The notes: generated from the letters alone by a model not told the origin. DNA of 64,000 nucleotides from Orthonyx spaldingii (GCA_013397795.1 VZTJ01004779.1:62001-126000), one strand, 5' to 3'; shown: positions 12,804 through 24,854, counted from the stretch's first letter. Numbers and translations are program-made.

Positions 12804-14239
12804 CATCCAAGTAAATGGAAAAATAGTGCTTGTGTAACAAATAAAGGAAGATGTACTTGGATTTCTCCTTCTCCTCTGGGATTTTTTTTTACTTAATTCT
12901 TTCCTTTTTCTTTTGCTTTTTTGTCATCTGTGTTCCCTTAAAAGGTTTTTAACTCCTTTGTTTTGATTGTGTCAGTACATCATTTGTTCTGTTCTGTATA
13001 CCCTTCATCTCATTCCCCTTTATTTACTTTAGGTATTCTATTAGTGTTCCTTGTCTGAATATGTCCTTTTTCCCTTCTTCTTTTGATCATTCTTTTTCCC
13101 TCTCTCTTTTTATATTTCTTCCACTATAGCAGATATTACGGAATGTTGGCCATGTAGGAAAAGCATGATGTTTTTGAGTTCTTTGGGTCAATAGGGTTGG
13201 AAACAAATAGAATATACAGGCATATGAATAAATCTGTTATAGCTCCAAACTATTTTTATGAGTAATTTTAAAACTATTTTTCTGAAAACGTGTACCTCTG
13301 TGAAACTCAGTGGTGCCACAAATGAACACCAAGATTAAAAAATCTAACCAGCATCTCTGAAAAAGGTTGGGGAGAAAATCAATAGAGTGCCAGTGGTTCT
13401 GAGAGACAGTGTGTGGTGTGGGCACAGTTCATTTGGTTGTTTGGGATTGTTTTCTTTACAAAGCCTCTTCTTACATTTTAGCAGTGGTTGCATTGCTCTG
13501 TGTTGCCAGCGTAAATTAAAACCCAACACCAGATTTCTTACATGACAGAATAAGGTAAAGTCACTTGCAGCACTTCCTGAATAAAAAGCCATCACCTTCT
13601 GTGCTAATATGCACAGCCAAAGGAGTTTTACCTGTTTTGCCTCCCACATTTGGAGGGCATATGCAGTCAGAAGCTGATTTTAAACAACTGGAAGTAATGC
13701 TCAACTGCTATACCAAAGGGCAGGATCAAGTCCTTGATACTTATCTCACATTTTTCATATGGCTGTTCTGAATCTCATAGGTCATTAAATAGGATAAGTC
13801 TGTGCCATGGTTTCAAAAGACCCTGCGAATTCCTTGCATTTCACCAGTTTTAGAGAGAGAGAGGTCTTTTAGAAGTTGACATACCAAATTATGTTTTTTT
13901 CTTTTTCTTCTGAATGTCTAAAAGCATCTGTCATTTTTCCTTTTTCTAGAATAGCAGTTGTGCTTCTTTGTCTCTCAGTTGGTTTGGTTTTTGGGTTTTG
14001 GAGTTTTTTTAAAGTAAATGAGATATTGCCTTAGAGTCTGAGCCAGGTGAGAAGTGAGCAAGGCACTTTTCTACAGGCTTCTCTGAACCTGTGAGGATGT
14101 TTGACAGGAAGAAAGAATAACCCAAGAATATGGGTAAGAGCCACTGCGATATAGCAAACTTCTTCCCAAAAGAAATGTGTAGAAAATTTCAAGCTGTCTC
14201 TGTGCAGGCACCAAATGAAGAGAATGCAAGTTGACACCA
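12804..14239. other. AT-rich and pyrimidine-rich sequence, no recognisable genes
   Basis: A pyrimidine-biased tract (T and C dominating) runs from about 12860 to 13130. Reading frames of 60-101 codons around 13237-13771 overlap one another on both strands and have no domain. Nothing else is identifiable. Confidence 0.55.
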
Positions 14240-14539
14240 TTGAGACATGTATGGGTACAGGCAGCTATGGGGCTGTGCCCCCCTTCAGTCAGTAGGGTCT
14301 GCTATGGGGCTGGCCTGGGTCCTTGTTGTTGGCACTGAAATGTATAAATAAATGTATGTGTGCCGCTGCCCGTTTCTGTCGGGTCTTTTCAAGCTGCCCA
14401 GCGGCTTGAGTGCAGCTTTTTTCTGCGTTCGGCTCTTTTACTCTAGACCTTGCAGCCCTCAGGGCATGTACATTCTGGTCTCCTTAGTAACGGCTCGAAC
14501 AAGCTCGCCCTCCTCCAAGGCAACTTAACAGTAACAAGT
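14240..14539 (+). mobile_element. LTR-like or ERV-derived GC-rich block, boundaries unresolved
   Basis: The block differs sharply in composition from its AT-rich surroundings and has CpG-containing stretches. A TATAAATAAA-type motif at 14342-14352 is followed by a GC-rich tail, which resembles the R-U5 part of an LTR in the plus direction. It abuts the minus-strand LTR at 14540. I could not identify TG...CA ends with a target duplication, so it might instead be internal sequence of the element whose LTR starts at 14540. Strand is tentative. Confidence 0.45.
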
Positions 14540-14830
14540 TGTTAATGGGGGCAGTTCCCGACGGCAAAGAAGCAGGGAGGGCTTCCTGTAACTGTTATTC
14601 CAAATTTATTAAATTTGAAGGTAGTCACAAAAAGCCCAGATCTGAGGGTGTGCAGGGGTTTAAAAGGGGCAAGAGAAAGGGGCAGTCTAAGGGGAGAAAC
14701 AGGGGAATAAACCAATAGAAAAACAAAACATGAACGGGGANCGGGAAAGTATCAATGCCTGTCTTCCCCATCCCCGTCAGATTCACTGCTCTGAGGGGAA
14801 TAGTTTGACCATCTTGCCTCTTCATTAACA
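14540..14830 (-). mobile_element. LTR with perfect 8-bp terminal inverted repeats, no target duplication
   Basis: The plus strand begins TGTTAATG (14540-14547) and ends CATTAACA (14823-14830), perfect inverted ends with the TG...CA hallmark. Read on the minus strand, it has in order a CCAAT-type box (near 14705-14716), a TTTAAA TATA-like box (14659-14664), an AATAAA signal (complement of 14605-14610) and a U5-like tail, the normal U3-R-U5 order. The 291-bp length fits an avian LTR. Flanks (acaagt on the left, cccctg on the right) do not match, so it may be one LTR of a rearranged provirus rather than a simple solo LTR. One ambiguous base (14741) lies inside. Confidence 0.75.
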
Positions 14831-15039
14831 CCCCTGCAGAAGTCAGGGGTTGCAGATTGTCCATTGTTTCCTGTGACCACAGCCACTGACTGGGTCACTG
14901 CCACATATGTGCTCATTAGATTCTATAGCTGCAGGAATTTTGGAAATTATTTATAATATTCTATATAAGCAAGGTTAGTGATTTTGGCTGCATGGGGGAA
15001 ATTGGAGCATGATAGGCCTGTCTGGTTATTAGATGTGAA
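14831..15039. other. Unassigned spacer between two LTRs
   Basis: About 210 bp of mixed composition separate the LTR at 14540-14830 from the ERVL LTR fragment starting near 15040. No primer-binding site, coding motif or repeat is recognisable. Confidence 0.5.
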
Positions 15040-15340
15040 AACAACAGAAACTCTCAACCATGACTCAGCATCTCTTAAACACTGTGGAAAGCAAAAGCCA
15101 TGCACACAAGTAAAGCAAAACAAGGAATTAATTCACTGCTTCCCATGGTTGGGCAGGTGTTCAGCCATCCCAGGAGAGCAGGGCCCCATCACACATAGTG
15201 GTGACTTGGGAAGATAAACTCCATCACTCCAAATGTGCCCCTCTTCCTTCTTCTTCCTCCCATTTTATATAATGATCATGATGTTACAGGGTCTGGAATA
15301 TCGCTTTGGACAGTTGGGGTCACCTGTCCTGGCTGACCAT
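15040..15340 (-). mobile_element. ERVL-type LTR fragment, inverted relative of 5850-6395
   Basis: On the minus strand it reads through the same ordered phrases as the element at 5850: 'gatattccaga' (complement near 15292-15302), a TATATAAAA-type promoter box near 15265-15274, 'gtgatggagtttatcttccc' near 15210-15229, 'atggctgaacacctgccc' near 15150-15167, and 'gtgtgcatggcttttgcttt' near 15087-15106. The first part of the LTR (upstream of the gatattcca block) is missing, and its 3' part diverges below about 15085. The other copy is on the opposite strand, about 9 kb away. Confidence 0.75.
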
Positions 15341-18300
15341 ATGTTCATAAGAAACTACCTAGCTCCCATGTAGCTTACTCCCAAGAAATTGTCCCTTTCC
15401 AAGATGAGATGTATCAGAAGGACAGGGTCAAACAGCAGATTTGTCCTGCTGGAATGTAGGAGATGGCCCTCACAAGTCAGTTGCCGAGTTATTAATATTT
15501 TCAGCATGCATTGATTGATTTTAAAGTGCACACCCAAAATACAGCAAGTTCTATGTTTCCTTCCCGAAAGATGATAGCTTTGTAATTTAGCTGGTAAAGG
15601 TTACAACAGGAACAGCTGAGCATTGTATCATCCATCTTGAAGTGTTGCACCCAGAGTTGTATTGCCAGGGGAGAAGAAATGCAATTTTTCCCCTGCTTTC
15701 TCTCACCTTTAACTAAGAGTTTACATCTTCTTCCCTTAAGATAATTTTTACGGTATTACTCATTATTTCAGCTACTCTGATTGCTAATGAAGATAGCAGA
15801 GAATACTGTAAATACCTTTTAGGATCCAAGTCATGCCAACTACTCTCTAGCACAGCTGGTACCAAGAGGCACAGAGAAGGTTACTGTAGCACACTCCCAC
15901 TCCATTAGCACTGAGAGGAGACACGAAAGTTCAAAGGCAGTTCTCCTTTTTCTTTACATTATTCTGTGAACGTTTTTGAAAAAGCTGCTGAGCTTGTTTG
16001 GTCTCTAAAGCCTATTTGCCTTTTTGCTCTGTTTTGGCAACTCAAGGGAATATAAAGAAGCTCAAAGTGTACACGTACCAAAATATCTAGCAGGTCATTT
16101 CTGTGAAACAGGAGCTGAAAGTAAAACTTACACTGATGGTGAGTTGCAGCCACACCACTTACAGTACCTAACGTGCTCATCTCATTTCTTTTGCTGCAGA
16201 ATTGCAGATCAGAGAGGCTGAGGTAGATACAGCGTGAAATTAATGTCATTTATCTTTAAATGTCAGGATAATGTTACACTTGATTTCTACATTTTGACAT
16301 ATTGTGCTATACCACCTAAATTTTTAACATTTCTTTAACCTGGGATATTAGATTGTTTGGAGAGCTGAAAGTGAATATGGATATGGAAAGAGAAGTCCTC
16401 TTCAGGAATGCAGACATGCACACAAACTGATGGAGGCAGTAATATCATCTCCCCACTCGCTCCTATGGGCACTTCCATCACAGCATATTACGTCCTAAGT
16501 TTTTTATTTTGTTTCTTCCGTCTTCCTTCTTTTTCCCTTTTGCTTAGAACAGCACACTAACAGAAAACCTGTATCATAAGCAAATTCTTCCTTCCCTGCT
16601 TTCTTTTTTAATACCATTTGATTTGATAATTCCGTACTGGGTTCCTTTAGTGCATTACACTGTTCTATAATGAGCTAATTAAAGACATACGAGATCTCTT
16701 TATTGAGGCATATGGAGGCTGTTCTTTTTGCGTTACTTTTTTGTTTCTGCTGTGAGTCAGACTGTTCTTTCCTCCCACAGTCTCCTCTTACTGGGTGGGA
16801 GGGTGGGTTTTTTTGAGATGGAGGTCAGAGAAGGTTATTCTAAAGCTAGTTCCCCCACTTCTCTTCTGGCACTGTACTACAAGGTTCCCCATGTTCCCTG
16901 GGATTTTTTTGCCTTGTCAAATAAAGCACACCAACAGCACTTCATTGCTTAGTTCAGCTCCCTTGCTTACCAAAAAAGAGGAATCCTCAGCTGCTCTACT
17001 GAGCACGAGCCTGCTGTATTTGTTTCTGGAGGAGCATAAACGGAATTTCAGCCTCCTTTGCCACAGTAAACACCAGTACCAGTTATTTGTTCTTCCTACA
17101 AAGATGTACCATGAGTATTGCAGCTTTCTGCAGGTGTTACCTCCCATTCACTCAAAAAGTTTCACTGGTCAACTCTGTAGGTATGGAGTGGCAGATGTCT
17201 GTGGCCAGACTTTTAACTTGAAAACAGAGGTTTTGTATTGTACTGCTACATGAACTCAGTTTTTCTCCTGTGTTTGACACCATATTCTCCTAAGGTGAAC
17301 TGAAAACCTTGGGAATCCAGTTTTTTTGCAGCTTCCTGGTGAGATGCAAGGAAAGCTCAGATCTTTTCTGGGATATGCACAGTATGCTGGTGGGTGTCCT
17401 TCTCAAGTTTTAGGCTGAAGGGAAGATCCAAAATTTGTGAAGTGCAACATTTCAATCCACAGTCAGCTCGAGACCAAGCCACGATCTCCATTTGGTCCAT
17501 TTTTCTGTGTCCTTTCTGCATCTGGAGATATTAGAGTAGACCATGCAGCTCAGTTGTGCCAGGGTAGTTTGAAAACTATGTGAAAACTCTGCCTAAGCAA
17601 AGGGAATTGGTCCGTGTGCTCTTGAGATCAAGCTGTAAGCTGTCAGTTCCTGGTGGCACAGTAATTATTATGGTAAGCAGAAGGACAGAGAAACTGGCCA
17701 GCACACAACAACGGAGATGCAGTGGCTTCCAGAGACATCTCCCTGTGGGACATGTAATATTTCTTTTGCACACGCATTGTGACTAAGACAGGACAAGTCA
17801 GGAAATTTGTAGCTATCTATTCCCTTCTTGGAAAACTTATTCTGTGAGGAGTAAGGGATCATTTAGATTTGTCCATTTCCCTTCCCTCCACCTCCATTTG
17901 GAAGCAAGAGGTCCCTCAATCAAAATTCCAAGTTCTTTCTTTGATGACACCTCTTGGCAGAGTTATTTAGAAAAGAACAGCTGTATTTGAACAAATATTC
18001 TGGTCATCTCTTTAACTCATGAACCACAGAATCTTGTCTTTATCATCAACAGGAAGGTATTTTCACCCATACGCTAGTGTGTGATGAGCAAACTAATCAG
18101 CCTGTACTTATTCTCTTCTAGTAAAACAAAATAAAACCATTCTCTGTTCCCTACTTTCAGCATTTTATTTGTAGCTGGAGCTATCAATGACTGCAACTAT
18201 CCTAAAAACATCTTCCTCATTCATTCCTGAGGCAGCCATATAGATGTGTGTTCTGAATTCCCAGTACACTTCATATCTTCTCTGCACACCTGCAGAACGA

Positions 18301-19720
18301 CCTATTTGCCCAAGTAGCCTGAGTACCATAATGTCTTTATATATATTGGTAGAATAGCAAGAATTTTATTATGTACCATACCAACAGTTCTGAGATAAGA
18401 GCAGAAATGGGAAAATATGAAAAATACTAGACCTTTACATCTGTTAATACTGGTTTCCTAGGTTACCTTAATCCCATGGTATTATATATGGACAGCGAGC
18501 ATGGGTAGCCAGAAGAGGATTGCCTAAAACCAATAATTTTACTGGGCAAAGAAGTGTTTGGGTTTTATCTGTCACAGATCAAAACCAGGGAATTTTTAAA
18601 CCTCGGTGTCAGTAAAAATGGCATTGCAAGACACTGCATTTATTATCCTACCACAATTTCCACATTTCTTTTTCTTACTTCACAAGTCAAAACAATGAAA
18701 CACAGTGTTTACTTGTACAAGGCAGTACAGGAAAATCTATGAAAATTTCATAAGCATGTTTGCTACATTTGAGTGGTAAATAAATTCAAGAGGACATGTA
18801 AAAATCATGGAAGTTTTAAACTAGTATAACATAATTCAATCTGACATTTTGTGCGCGAGATCATTCTGAGAGGTAATGTAGTAATTTTTGATCAAGTGAC
18901 TTCTGCATTCCTAGTGTTGATTTTTATGATGTTCCTTAGTTTAATCCCCATTTAGTTCCAGACTGCAACAAACTACAATACTTTTTTTAGTTATGTTTAT
19001 ATGCATTTTTATGCCTCTGGCATTACACATTATTATGTCTCTGACATTATGTATAAATCAGGTACAGGATTACCTACCTGTTAAAATTTTCCTGCCAAAA
19101 AAAATGGGGCTGAATTAGTATTACAGACGAGAAACCTCCAATTCAGTTTTGCAGTAACTTCAAGGATGTTGTTGCAGTGCTGTGGCAATTGGAACAGAGT
19201 ACCCATTAGGTTTCTTTTCCTAGGGTTAATGCATTAAACCAAGCATATAAAAGGATATAAAAGGATGGAACTGCCTATGCCTTATCCTCACCTGGAGACA
19301 GCTGAGCTAGCTATAAACACAGGAGTATGGGCTGTAAAAGTAGGGTATCTTCAGCAACACACACCTCGAGGAAATCCCAAATTGTGGCAATGAGGTTGTT
19401 TCTGGTACTTGAGCTAAGCTATTATAAAGCTGATGACACTGAAGCATAAACATGGCCTTTTAGTGCTTCTTGCTGTAATCATGTTTTCACAGGTGGCTTC
19501 TAAATGTTCTTCTGTTTTGATGGAGATTATTTAATTGCAATTTTTTTTTCCCCTAAAGTAAATGAAACTTTGGAATTTTTGTTTGTATAAAATATCTAAC
19601 TCAAAAAAGCTGATTCTATTCTCACTTATAGTATTGTATTCCTGTTGATATATGAATAAAGGCACACAGATATATAAATGTTGACATATTTAATTGCTGA
19701 TAGATATTGACATATCTTTG
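15341..19720. other. AT-rich sequence without recognisable genes
   Basis: The longest reading frame (16795-17253, 152 codons) has no domain and overlaps a 76-codon frame on the other strand. No repeat boundaries are visible apart from a short tandem copy of an 11-bp ATATAAAAGG-type unit near 19244-19266. Confidence 0.55.
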
Positions 19721-19729
19721 TTTATGTAG

Positions 19730-19790
19730 TCATGTATGTATATATATATACATATATATTGATAGATATATGTGTATATATATATATAAA
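19730..19790. repeat. (TA)n-rich microsatellite
   Basis: Interrupted runs of TA, with occasional GATA and TGTA units, form a compact low-complexity tract. Confidence 0.85.
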
Positions 19791-22229
19791 GTATCTTTAA
19801 AAGGAATCAACCAGTTACACATCACTATCTGTTCGGGTCAGATCTTTTGGAGACAATGCATCCTTTCCCTGGCCCTTACTTCTAGAACAGAGTATGGCCC
19901 AATGTACTTACTAAAATATTTGCTTCTGACATACAGTGATAACATAGCTGTTCTGAGAAATGGTGGTTTACAGGTCTGATCTGAAATGCATAAAACAACA
20001 CAGCTCCCGATAATTACTTCCTTGCTGACTGTAAGAAGTTGTTTCAATGAGTGACAGCTCTTTAAATTCTGCCCCATCTCCAAAGTTCTCCAGAGAACTG
20101 GCTGTTACTGAGAACATCCTATAATATCTCCAGTAAGCAAAAAAACCTGGGTTTTGCTGACCAGCAGGCTGAATTACAGAGTGTACATGACCAATATGCA
20201 CACAACCTAAAAGTAACCCTCAGTTAATGCCCAAATTTACCTTTCAAAAAGGAATAAAGGTAAGATGATTTAAAATGTTTTCCTGAGGCAAAAGCATTGG
20301 AGTAACCCATCAACTTGGAACACTAAGTTTCACCTTAAAGGTCTTTGTGAAACTCAGCTTTTTGTCCTGAAGCTATAAAGAAAGACATCAAGTTTGATTC
20401 ATCTTCACATTAAGTTATGCTAGTATAATTGCATCCATTCCAGTGGATTTGCATAAATGCAAATCAGGCCCTCTCTATCTTACATGAAAGTAATGAGATT
20501 TTTCAAGTTCTTTAAGGCATTATCTCTACACCTTTAATGAGTTAATTCTCCTCTTACCATTTTAGCTATAAATTGTAGGAAAAACACAAGGTGAAATGTG
20601 ATAAGTTACCATTTAGAGTCTCATGCTTCATTTTTCCACCTATATTTGTAACTCCTGAGATTCATCTTAAGGATCAGAGAATACAAGAAAAAGCTCAGGC
20701 AAGTTTATAGATTTTCACATGAGAATGGCAAAGACTAGCATTTTTTTCAATGCTTTTGCTATAAATACCATTTTTTCTCTTCTTGACAAAGACCCATTTT
20801 CACTCAAAAGCTTTTTGTGAATCTCAACAAAACCACAGAAATTATTTCATTTGCAATGAAAAGTAAGAAACAAACATATTTCACATCGTTTGTAGTACTA
20901 CTGGGGACATTTTGTTGACCTCTACTGCAGCCAAGCAAGCAATTATCAACAGAAGGACTTGACTGTGGCATTCATGCGATGGTGTTGGCCCCATAACCTT
21001 TTCAGAGATGGGTTTTCCTGGACCCTTCATTTTGTTTTATTTTGCCTTTGATAGTAAAGTGATGACTGAACCCACTCTAGTAAAACCCAATAATGTGACT
21101 CCTATAGGCACAAACACAACTATCCTGGGAAGATTTGAGATAAGTCTTATTATCTACAGCTTCAGAAACCCTGCAATGTGGAGCTGACATTCCTGTTTTT
21201 CCCAGGAAGTTGGCTCCCTGAGTCTAGGGCTTGCTTCGGCTGCTGACATGGCTGGCAGTAACATCACCTTCCTTCATATTGTGTCCTGAAATGAAAACTC
21301 AAAATCTCTTATTCAGTTTCTCTTGCAATCATGTAAGCCATGCTGTGCATTTAATAACAAGTGTGTGTATTTAAAGTGGATAAAACTTAGGATTTTTAGG
21401 TAGACTTTCCACAATCTACTGCTAGAGAAGCTCAAGCCTTCATGTGCTAATGCTGAGTTTAAGGAGTGGATAATCTTATGAGCAATGTTTGCAGTTACGC
21501 ATAATAAGCTGGATAATCAAAATTCATGTGACAGAGGATAAAGTAAATCACACTGGGTTCAAACAAGAATTTATAATCCATGGAACATATTGCAAAACAT
21601 GACCAGGTATATTATATACTTTTAAATATTGCCTTTTGCTGAAATATCAGTCAGTGATCATTGGCAAAGCATGAAACAGCATTCATCCAACCAAACTCAA
21701 CATTCTGCTCTGAGAACCGAGCTCTCAGCCAGCTTTAATTACACCCTACTTTGGTTAAAATCCAGTGGCAGGGTGTAACAGCAACAATAAAGGTATTTAG
21801 GAAAAGACATATAAGAGCAAATTGTTGCAAGGCACATGACTCCTCTAATTCATAGGCATTGTTAGTGTGGGCAACATCATTAAATAGCTTATCACAGTCA
21901 AAAACATTCTCTGAAGGCAGATGGTCTACAATTGCATGATTTTATTTAAGTTTTGATTTACATACTGATCCAAAAAGATTTTATTTTATTTCATTTTACA
22001 TGAAAATGAAAAAGTTGCATTCTTGTACAGATAATTTCATATGCTTAATTATCTCAATAGCATATGTTTTATTAATGCACATGTTTTGCTTTGAACATAT
22101 TTTAATTTGCATTTGTGACAAGAAGTTTCAGTCTTTCTTCTGCACTATTCTTTGTCCCACCAGCATCACTCTTTGGTTGGAGATGAAGGAATATTTGAGC
22201 TCTTGTTGGCTCTAATGAGTATTTCTGAA
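19791..22229. other. AT-rich sequence, no genes; possible conserved noncoding stretch near 21440-21920
   Basis: No domain-bearing frames or repeat hallmarks. The part around 21440-21920 has evenly mixed composition with homeodomain-type TAAT cores and an ACAATAAAGG motif and lacks repeat features. It could be a conserved noncoding element, but only alignment could tell. Confidence 0.4.
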
Positions 22230-22231
22230 CC

Positions 22232-22530
22232 ACATTTACTGTCAGGGCCCTGAGTGCACTAATTGATCTTGATGGCCCTGACCAGCCTCACCGGTGGCCT
22301 CCTCTCACGTACCCTCATCCTCTTTGCCCAGGAGCTGCCTCAGTTCAGACCTCTCCTGGTCCTGGCCTGAGCTCTGTCCCTGCAAGCCCTGGCCCTTGTC
22401 AGACCCTGACTCATCTGTCCTGGTCACCATCCCCAGCACCTCTGGTGGGATGGGGCCACTGCAGGAGGTCCCTGTCCCACTCCCCTGCCACTGCCTGTCC
22501 CACCAATGCTGCATCCCGATATTCCCTGAG
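22232..22530. repeat. GC-rich block, probable unclassified interspersed repeat
   Basis: About 300 bp of C-rich, abruptly GC-rich sequence sit within AT-rich flanks, starting around the TGTCAGGGCCCTGAG palindrome. The sharp compositional edges and phrases such as 'ctgaccagcctcacc' are typical of dispersed avian repeats. I found no target duplication or coding domain and cannot name the family. The 134-codon frame starting at 22294 is probably a by-product of the composition. Confidence 0.4.
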
Positions 22531-23169
22531 ACACGGACATTTTTAACAGTTAAATCCTTCCATGAGGAAGCTAGAGGTGTGATGATTATTTGTCAAAAAA
22601 ATCTTCAGGCAGCTCCAGCATGGTTGACAGTGAGCTCATTTATGTTGAAGACTGGGGTTGGGATTGACTCTCTCTTTCTGTCTGTAATGCCAATTTGAAC
22701 CTGTCTACATCCAGAAGTTATTTTTATATTAGGATGCAGTGTAACTAAATGACAGCTCCTCTCAAATCCAATAAATAAATGTTGAGGCAGAAAAGGGCCA
22801 AAGGGACCCTATAGCCTTCCTGGGAAGGTGGATCTTTTATCTGTCCTTCAGTGACAAGGAATCTGCATGAGCACAAAATCCCAGATATCCTGGTCCAACC
22901 CTGGAAACAGTACTGGGACAATGTCTCAGCCAGACATTGTCTGATTGTGCCAAGGAGTGTCCCTCTGGCCAGGAGAATGCCAGAGATTCATCTCAGCTTG
23001 GGATGGTGATTTCCAAGCTGGAGGAAGTGCCCTCATTTTGAGAGCTTACACTTGGTCTGTCTTGTACAATCACACACCCTCTGCCTCCACACAGCCACAA
23101 ACACGCTGTCCTTAAACAGTGCCTAAAGCTGATATCAAGAAATATTTCTCCTCTAAAATTTGGACAAAA
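22531..23169. other. Intervening sequence, no recognisable genes
   Basis: Mixed composition, becoming moderately GC-rich at 22800-23100. No domain, repeat ends or poly-A are seen. Confidence 0.5.
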
Positions 23170-23174
23170 CCATC
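23170..23174. repeat. Left 5-bp target site duplication (ccatc)
   Basis: Matches 23729-23733 exactly, on the other side of the LTR at 23175-23728. Confidence 0.85.
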
Positions 23175-23728
23175 TGTACTAGTTTGAAAACAAACTAGTG
23201 GGAGACTGCAAGTCAGAATTATAATTTAATAGGAAAATTAAAGTAAATGCAATAATATAAGAAAAAAAAAAACTGACAGAGTCGGGACACAACCTGACAC
23301 CCTGTTAGTCAGGGTGGTGGTAGTAGTTCAGTAGTGGTTCAAGTGAAGTGGTTCAGTTGAAGCGGTGATCCTGTGGAAGGGTCTGGTCTCCACCTGAAGG
23401 TCCAGTGGTAGCTCTTGTCCTCTGGGAATTCAGTAGCCAGGGCTGGCTGGTGCAGTTCCAAGGCCCAAGTTATATTCAGTTGGGAATGCTTGGCTCCTCC
23501 CCCCAGGGCAGAGCATCTCACAATGGGATGAGGTAATTCCAGTGAGGTTATTCCAGTGAGGTAATTCCATGAGTCATGTGGTGGTTTCCTGACGGCCCAT
23601 TAACAGAGATAACACCCGGAGGGAGTTATCGGGGTGAGTCATGACAGGAGATAACAAACAGTGCCCCACCTGTTTTATCAGCTTGTGGAGATGGTAATAG
23701 AATATATCTTGTATTGCAACCTAGGACA
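23175..23728 (-). mobile_element. ERVL-like solo LTR (5-bp target duplication)
   Basis: The plus strand begins TGTACTAG and ends CTAGGACA; these ends are inverted repeats matching at 7 of 8 positions. The element is bracketed by the perfect 5-bp repeat ccatc. Read on the minus strand, it has a TATA-like ATATAACT box (complement near 23468-23476), a pyrimidine-rich stretch, an ATTAAA polyadenylation signal (complement of 23225-23230) and the 'gtttgttttcaaac' U5 end that I recall from avian ERVL LTRs, so the element points left. Its U3 contains three 14-bp tandem units at 23529-23570. It is 554 bp long and has no internal retroviral sequence. Confidence 0.87.
23529..23570. repeat. Three tandem 14-bp units in LTR U3
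   Basis: TGAGGTAATTCCAG at 23529-23542 is repeated with one change at 23543-23556 and again with one change at 23557-23570. The units lie upstream of the LTR's TATA-like box in its own orientation, where enhancer repeats are common. A regulatory role is inference. Confidence 0.85.
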
Positions 23729-23733
23729 CCATC
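23729..23733. repeat. Right 5-bp target site duplication (ccatc)
   Basis: Perfect copy of 23170-23174, directly after the LTR's terminal CA. Confidence 0.85.
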
Positions 23734-24848
23734 CCATTTCCAAAAATAAAATAAAGAAGAGAAGGCAGTCCTGGCCTTTACATGACAATGCTGAAGATGG
23801 GAAGAACATCAGCGATTCTAATGTTAGAGGAAGATGGCCAGCTGTCCTGTTTGACGAGATGATCTCTCTTTTTTGTAGTCAGGTGTCCTGTTGTTTTGAT
23901 GAGTGAAATACAAGATGCCTGATTTGTCTTGCTTTGTGGCTTTAAGACAAATATTTTAAATTGTCCATTTTATAATGCAGACATGAGGTGTTCCTGATTA
24001 CCATGAAGAAGCTTGCTGAGCAATTTTATTTTAATGTTAGAAAAAAATGAGCTGGAAATTATCTTGGCATCATACCAAAATCTATAGAATTAAAAAGCAG
24101 GTGGATTGAGTTTTATGTTTGTATTCAGACTGGGAGTGTTGTAATGAAGGTTTTGCTCTGTTTCATCTGTTCTTTCTTCTGCAGTTCTTTATAAGTGGTT
24201 TTGAAGAAATGGGCCTTATTTGGACTCCTGGTCATATGTTTGTCAGTTTATTATCACTTTTCAGTACAACACAGATAAACCCTATTGTGATAATTTACTG
24301 AAATTTTAATTGCTTAACTTTTGTTTTGTTTAAGCTTTAGGCTTAAATAGAATGGCAATATTTTTGGGAAGTCACTTGGATATCGTGAAAAATAAACACA
24401 GCAGTCACAATATAATTAATTTTATTTGAAAAAATGTGTTTGGGATAAACAGAGTCAGGATTGTTTCCTCTTGCTTCCCTTAAAGAAAAAAAAATCAGCA
24501 GCTGGTATACCCTGGAGGGTAAGTGAACTTGTTCAGGAAACAAATGGTTCTAGATGCTGCCAAGTGACGCAGAGAATAAAATTCTCAGCAAGGGGCAAAC
24601 CAGGCAGGGTCTCAAGGTCAAATTCTACTGATATGAGGGCAAGTTTGTGTATAGAGAGCATTTTGAAAATCAGCAAGACAGAACTGACATAGAGGTAGAG
24701 TCACGTTTAGGATATTTCTCACTGCTTTTCCAGATACCTTACCAGTTTGTATTAGTTTTCTCTGTTCAGAAACCTCATCATTCTAATTTAAGCATAAAAG
24801 AAAATATCATATCTTGCTAGAACTTAAAATAGCTCTCTGCATGGGAAA
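23734..24848. other. AT-rich sequence between two solo LTRs
   Basis: No recognisable gene. It separates two independently inserted LTRs that share orientation but differ in sequence and in target duplication length, so it is host DNA rather than a provirus body. Confidence 0.6.
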
Positions 24849-24854
24849 GATCTG
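24849..24854. repeat. Left 6-bp target site duplication (gatctg)
   Basis: Matches 25229-25234 exactly. Confidence 0.85.

Noticed and set aside
14246..14470. catgta hexamers at 14246-14251 and 14465-14470 as target duplication of a 213-bp element
   Set aside because: The enclosed sequence would end in CAGGG rather than CA and lacks inverted ends, so the hexamers do not fit an LTR.
14540..15111. caagt on both sides of 14540-15106, suggesting one nested insertion
   Set aside because: The right-hand caagt lies inside continuous ERVL LTR sequence on the minus strand, so no insertion boundary exists there; the match is coincidental.
16795..17253. 152-codon frame as a possible gene
   Set aside because: No recognisable domain, overlaps shorter frames in other phases and on the opposite strand.
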